NCBI GenBank assembly: GCA_039799445.1
Contig: JBDLSO010000042.1
Coordinates: forward strand, 1-6,589
Source: JBDLSO01 sp039799445
Lineage (GTDB): Bacteria; Patescibacteriota; Minisyncoccia; Phycocordibacterales; UBA5272
Direction: 5' to 3'
Length of the DNA stretch: 6,589 bases
The position numbers and the translations under genes are program-made. This document shows positions 5,363-6,589 of the stretch, one piece after another. Each line of letters begins with the position of its first letter. Position 1 is the first letter of the stretch. The notes under the pieces were generated by a model that ran no database searches, was not told the DNA's origin, and was given only the letters and a program-made list of their open reading frames with translations.

Positions 5363-5391
5363 CCCCACACGTTATGTGAGGGGCTTTTTTT
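5363..5391. terminator. Terminator shared by convergent units
   Basis: CCCC-A-CAC (5363-5370) pairs with GTG-A-GGGG (5376-5383) around loop GTTAT, with one A-A mismatch, followed by C and seven T's. On the minus strand the same hairpin is followed by TTTTG, so it can also end the PfkB kinase transcript, whose stop codon lies at 5395. Confidence 0.88.
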
Positions 5392-5394
5392 ATA

Positions 5395-6384
5395 TTATAA
5401 CTTTTTACTCACGTATTCTGCTGGGGCATCTGCTAGATATCGCTCTAGTTGGTCGCGCGTGAGTAGTCCTTCTTGCGCGCCTACTTTCTGCACAACACTC
5501 ATAGAGTTTATCGGTGCGCGTTTGAGTGCCTCTTCTGGACTCATACCGAGAGCGAGGAATGAGACAAATGTACTTGCAAACGCATCTCCTGCACCAGTGC
5601 GTTCAAATGGCACGCTTGGGTCTGGGTATGGAGGCATGAAGAAAAGATTGGTGCCATCAAATGAATATGCGCCTTTCGATCCGTCTGTCACAAGTACTAC
5701 TTTTGGTCCATAGCTCGCTATTTTTTCTGAAAGAGCTCTAACGTCACGAGTGTCGAGTCCTGTGATGATTTGTGCTTCTTCTAGATTGCATACAAATATC
5801 TCAGTATGTATATATAAGTCACGTAAAGCTTCTACACCCATCTTGATCTGGAATGTACCAGGCTGGAATGCGAGCTTACTCTCTGGATGTGTTTTTAGAT
5901 ACTCTACTATCTCACCATGGAGATGTGACGCATCCTCACCAAGCGATGAAAGGTAAATGAACTTCGGGTTACCAAAATCAGGAAGACTATAACTATATTT
6001 TTCGTGCTTGATAAGTATTGTCCTTTCGTCACCATACCAAAGCACATAGTGATAATTCGTTGGTATACCACTTTGTTTGTTAATGAAAGTCGTATCTACA
6101 CCGTCGGCTGCGAGTGTGTCGATACAGAGCTGACCGTTTAGATCGTCGCCAGTAGGAGCGACAAGTGCTGCCGACAAACCAAGTCTACTCGCAGATACAG
6201 CAGCGTTGGCTGAGTTACCGACACCTGCTACTATTTTGGCATATTCAAAAGGTACTTTGCTGCCGTATTTCATACAGAGCTCGCAAGCTGTACTGTCGAC
6301 TCGACAGGTTACATGTGCGTCTTCTAGACGTATAAAAGCGTCTACCACCACGTCGCCGATAGCGACAAAATCAAATTGTTTCAT
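5395..6384 (-). CDS. PfkB-family carbohydrate (ribokinase-like) kinase
   Basis: A kinase of the ribokinase/PfkB fold that transfers phosphate from ATP to a sugar or nucleoside; the substrate cannot be read from the sequence. The 329 residues match the usual 290-340. The start is taken at ATG 6384 (MKQFDFVAIGDVVVDAF) because a -10 box lies 9 nt upstream; a longer frame from 6435 would start upstream of that promoter. Family signatures are AGVGNSANAAVSASRLG (53-69), for sugar binding, and RTGAGDAFASTFVSFLA (262-278), with D267 as catalytic base and GAGD as anion hole. VLVTDGSKGAY (230-240) is the strand before the ATP site. The lid region has an insertion with Cys at 27, 34 and 37 (C-x6-C-x2-C). 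It is a single-gene unit facing the preceding small ORF, with a shared terminator. All key residues are present. Confidence 0.92.
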   Translation of the reverse strand: MKQFDFVAIGDVVVDAFIRLEDAHVTCRVDSTACELCMKYGSKVPFEYAKIVAGVGNSANAAVSASRLGLSAALVAPTGDDLNGQLCIDTLAADGVDTTFINKQSGIPTNYHYVLWYGDERTILIKHEKYSYSLPDFGNPKFIYLSSLGEDASHLHGEIVEYLKTHPESKLAFQPGTFQIKMGVEALRDLYIHTEIFVCNLEEAQIITGLDTRDVRALSEKIASYGPKVVLVTDGSKGAYSFDGTNLFFMPPYPDPSVPFERTGAGDAFASTFVSFLALGMSPEEALKRAPINSMSVVQKVGAQEGLLTRDQLERYLADAPAEYVSKKL

Positions 6385-6390
6385 ATGAGT

Positions 6391-6406
6391 AATAGTATAT
6401 ACTATT
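6391..6406 (-). promoter_or_regulatory. Promoter -10 region of the PfkB kinase inside a 16-bp palindrome
   Basis: On the minus strand TATACT (6399-6394) ends 9 nt before ATG 6384, as at rpmF. It sits within AATAGTATATACTATT, a perfect 16-bp palindrome. No good -35 box is visible and there is no Shine-Dalgarno. The palindrome could be chance in A/T-rich sequence or an operator. Confidence 0.6.
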
Positions 6407-6426
6407 GTTGGAGATTGAGGAATATA

Positions 6427-6450
6427 AGCACACAACTACTATTGTGTGCT
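6427..6450. repeat. Perfect 9-bp inverted repeat upstream of the PfkB kinase
   Basis: AGCACACAA (6427-6435) and TTGTGTGCT (6442-6450) flank a 6-nt spacer CTACTA. It stands about 43 bp upstream of the kinase start and 11 bp from the probable insertion sequence end. Neither side has a T-tract. It may be an operator or part of an intergenic hairpin interrupted by the nearby insertion. Confidence 0.6.
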
Positions 6451-6461
6451 GCAATTTGAAC

Positions 6462-6589
6462 TGTCGGGGCACCAGCTAACAAATCGGGTGCCGTAATCTA
6501 ATCAATACCTTGAGAACACCCCAGCACTTCATTAGGTGTTTTTAAATTAATACCAAAGTGTAGTCTTTGATTATTGTAGTATGGAATAT
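6462..6589 (-). mobile_element. 3' end of an IS3/IS481-type insertion sequence (continues outside window)
   Basis: The element is inferred from the transposase C-terminus at 6498-6589. Its outer end is placed tentatively at TGTCGGGGCACC, beginning at 6462, because such ends start with TG and lie soon after the transposase stop. A 6-bp inverted repeat (GGCACC 6468-6473, GGTGCC 6487-6492) lies between stop and edge and could end the transposase transcript or belong to the terminal repeat. The other end and any target duplication are outside the window, so the boundary is unproven. Confidence 0.55.
6498..6589 (-). CDS. Transposase, rve integrase C-terminus (partial)
   Basis: Read on the minus strand from the window edge, the frame gives IPYYNNQRLHFGINLKTPNE, then VLGCSQGID and TAG at 6498. 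The YYNNxRxHxxxxxxTPxE pattern is the characteristic end of the DDE integrase (rve) domain in IS3- and IS481-family transposases, just after the catalytic glutamate helix, which would lie outside the window. About 29 residues are visible. The remainder of the protein is beyond 6589, so neither family nor completeness can be decided. It is oriented with the PfkB kinase and lies upstream of it, so outward transcription from the element could reach the kinase unless stopped by the hairpins between them. Confidence 0.8.
   Translation of the reverse strand, partial: IPYYNNQRLHFGINLKTPNEVLGCSQGID

Noticed and set aside
6385..6435. Longer PfkB kinase start at 6435
   Set aside because: The added residues cover the inverted repeat and the -10 box, and the family N-terminus begins at MKQFDFVAIGD.

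Overview
The window looks like a low-GC genome of the Candidate Phyla Radiation (Patescibacteria, most like Parcubacteria). This is inferred from the gene set and protein style: a bL32 with a long Lys/Ala tail, a NusB of the 'FAPG … VNGVLGxVYKEMGEPGK' type joined to a Nudix domain and followed by rnc, a PIF1/RecD-like helicase with a C-terminal helix-turn-helix, and a PfkB sugar kinase with an N-terminal cysteine cluster. The standard genetic code fits: no intact gene needs a recoded stop. No tRNA or rRNA gene and no CRISPR array were seen.

Layout. 1-820 is the 3' end of an unrecognised gene, closed by a strong hairpin terminator. 898-2857 is an information-processing block on the plus strand: promoter, rpmF, a disrupted nusB-Nudix gene, then rnc. 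2858-3116 has no convincing protein gene but carries a good sigma70-like promoter and ends in a perfect palindrome, so it looks like a small transcription unit (small RNA or decayed small gene). 3151-3421 is a self-contained unit (promoter, Shine-Dalgarno, 64-aa membrane protein with an Ala-Ile repeat, terminator). 3458-5110 is the helicase. 5128-5391 holds a hairpin, a Shine-Dalgarno and a small ORF broken at an A-tract, ending in a terminator shared with the convergent PfkB kinase (6384-5395, minus). 6462-6589 is the 3' end of an insertion sequence with an rve-type transposase on the minus strand.

Expression style. Several genes (rpmF, rnc, the helicase, the PfkB kinase) have a TATACT-like -10 box ending only 6-9 nt before ATG and lack a Shine-Dalgarno, which implies leaderless or nearly leaderless transcripts. 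Two small ORFs (3200 and 5161) instead have a perfect AGGAGG. Both modes occur within 6 kb.

Functionally, rpmF, nusB and rnc belong together (ribosome assembly, rRNA transcription antitermination, rRNA processing). The most notable points are the deletion plus frameshift in nusB, the altered Nudix box, the orphan promoter/terminator unit at 2906-3116, and the A-tract-broken ORF at 5161. Either the locus is decaying or the assembly has small errors; the sequence alone cannot decide.
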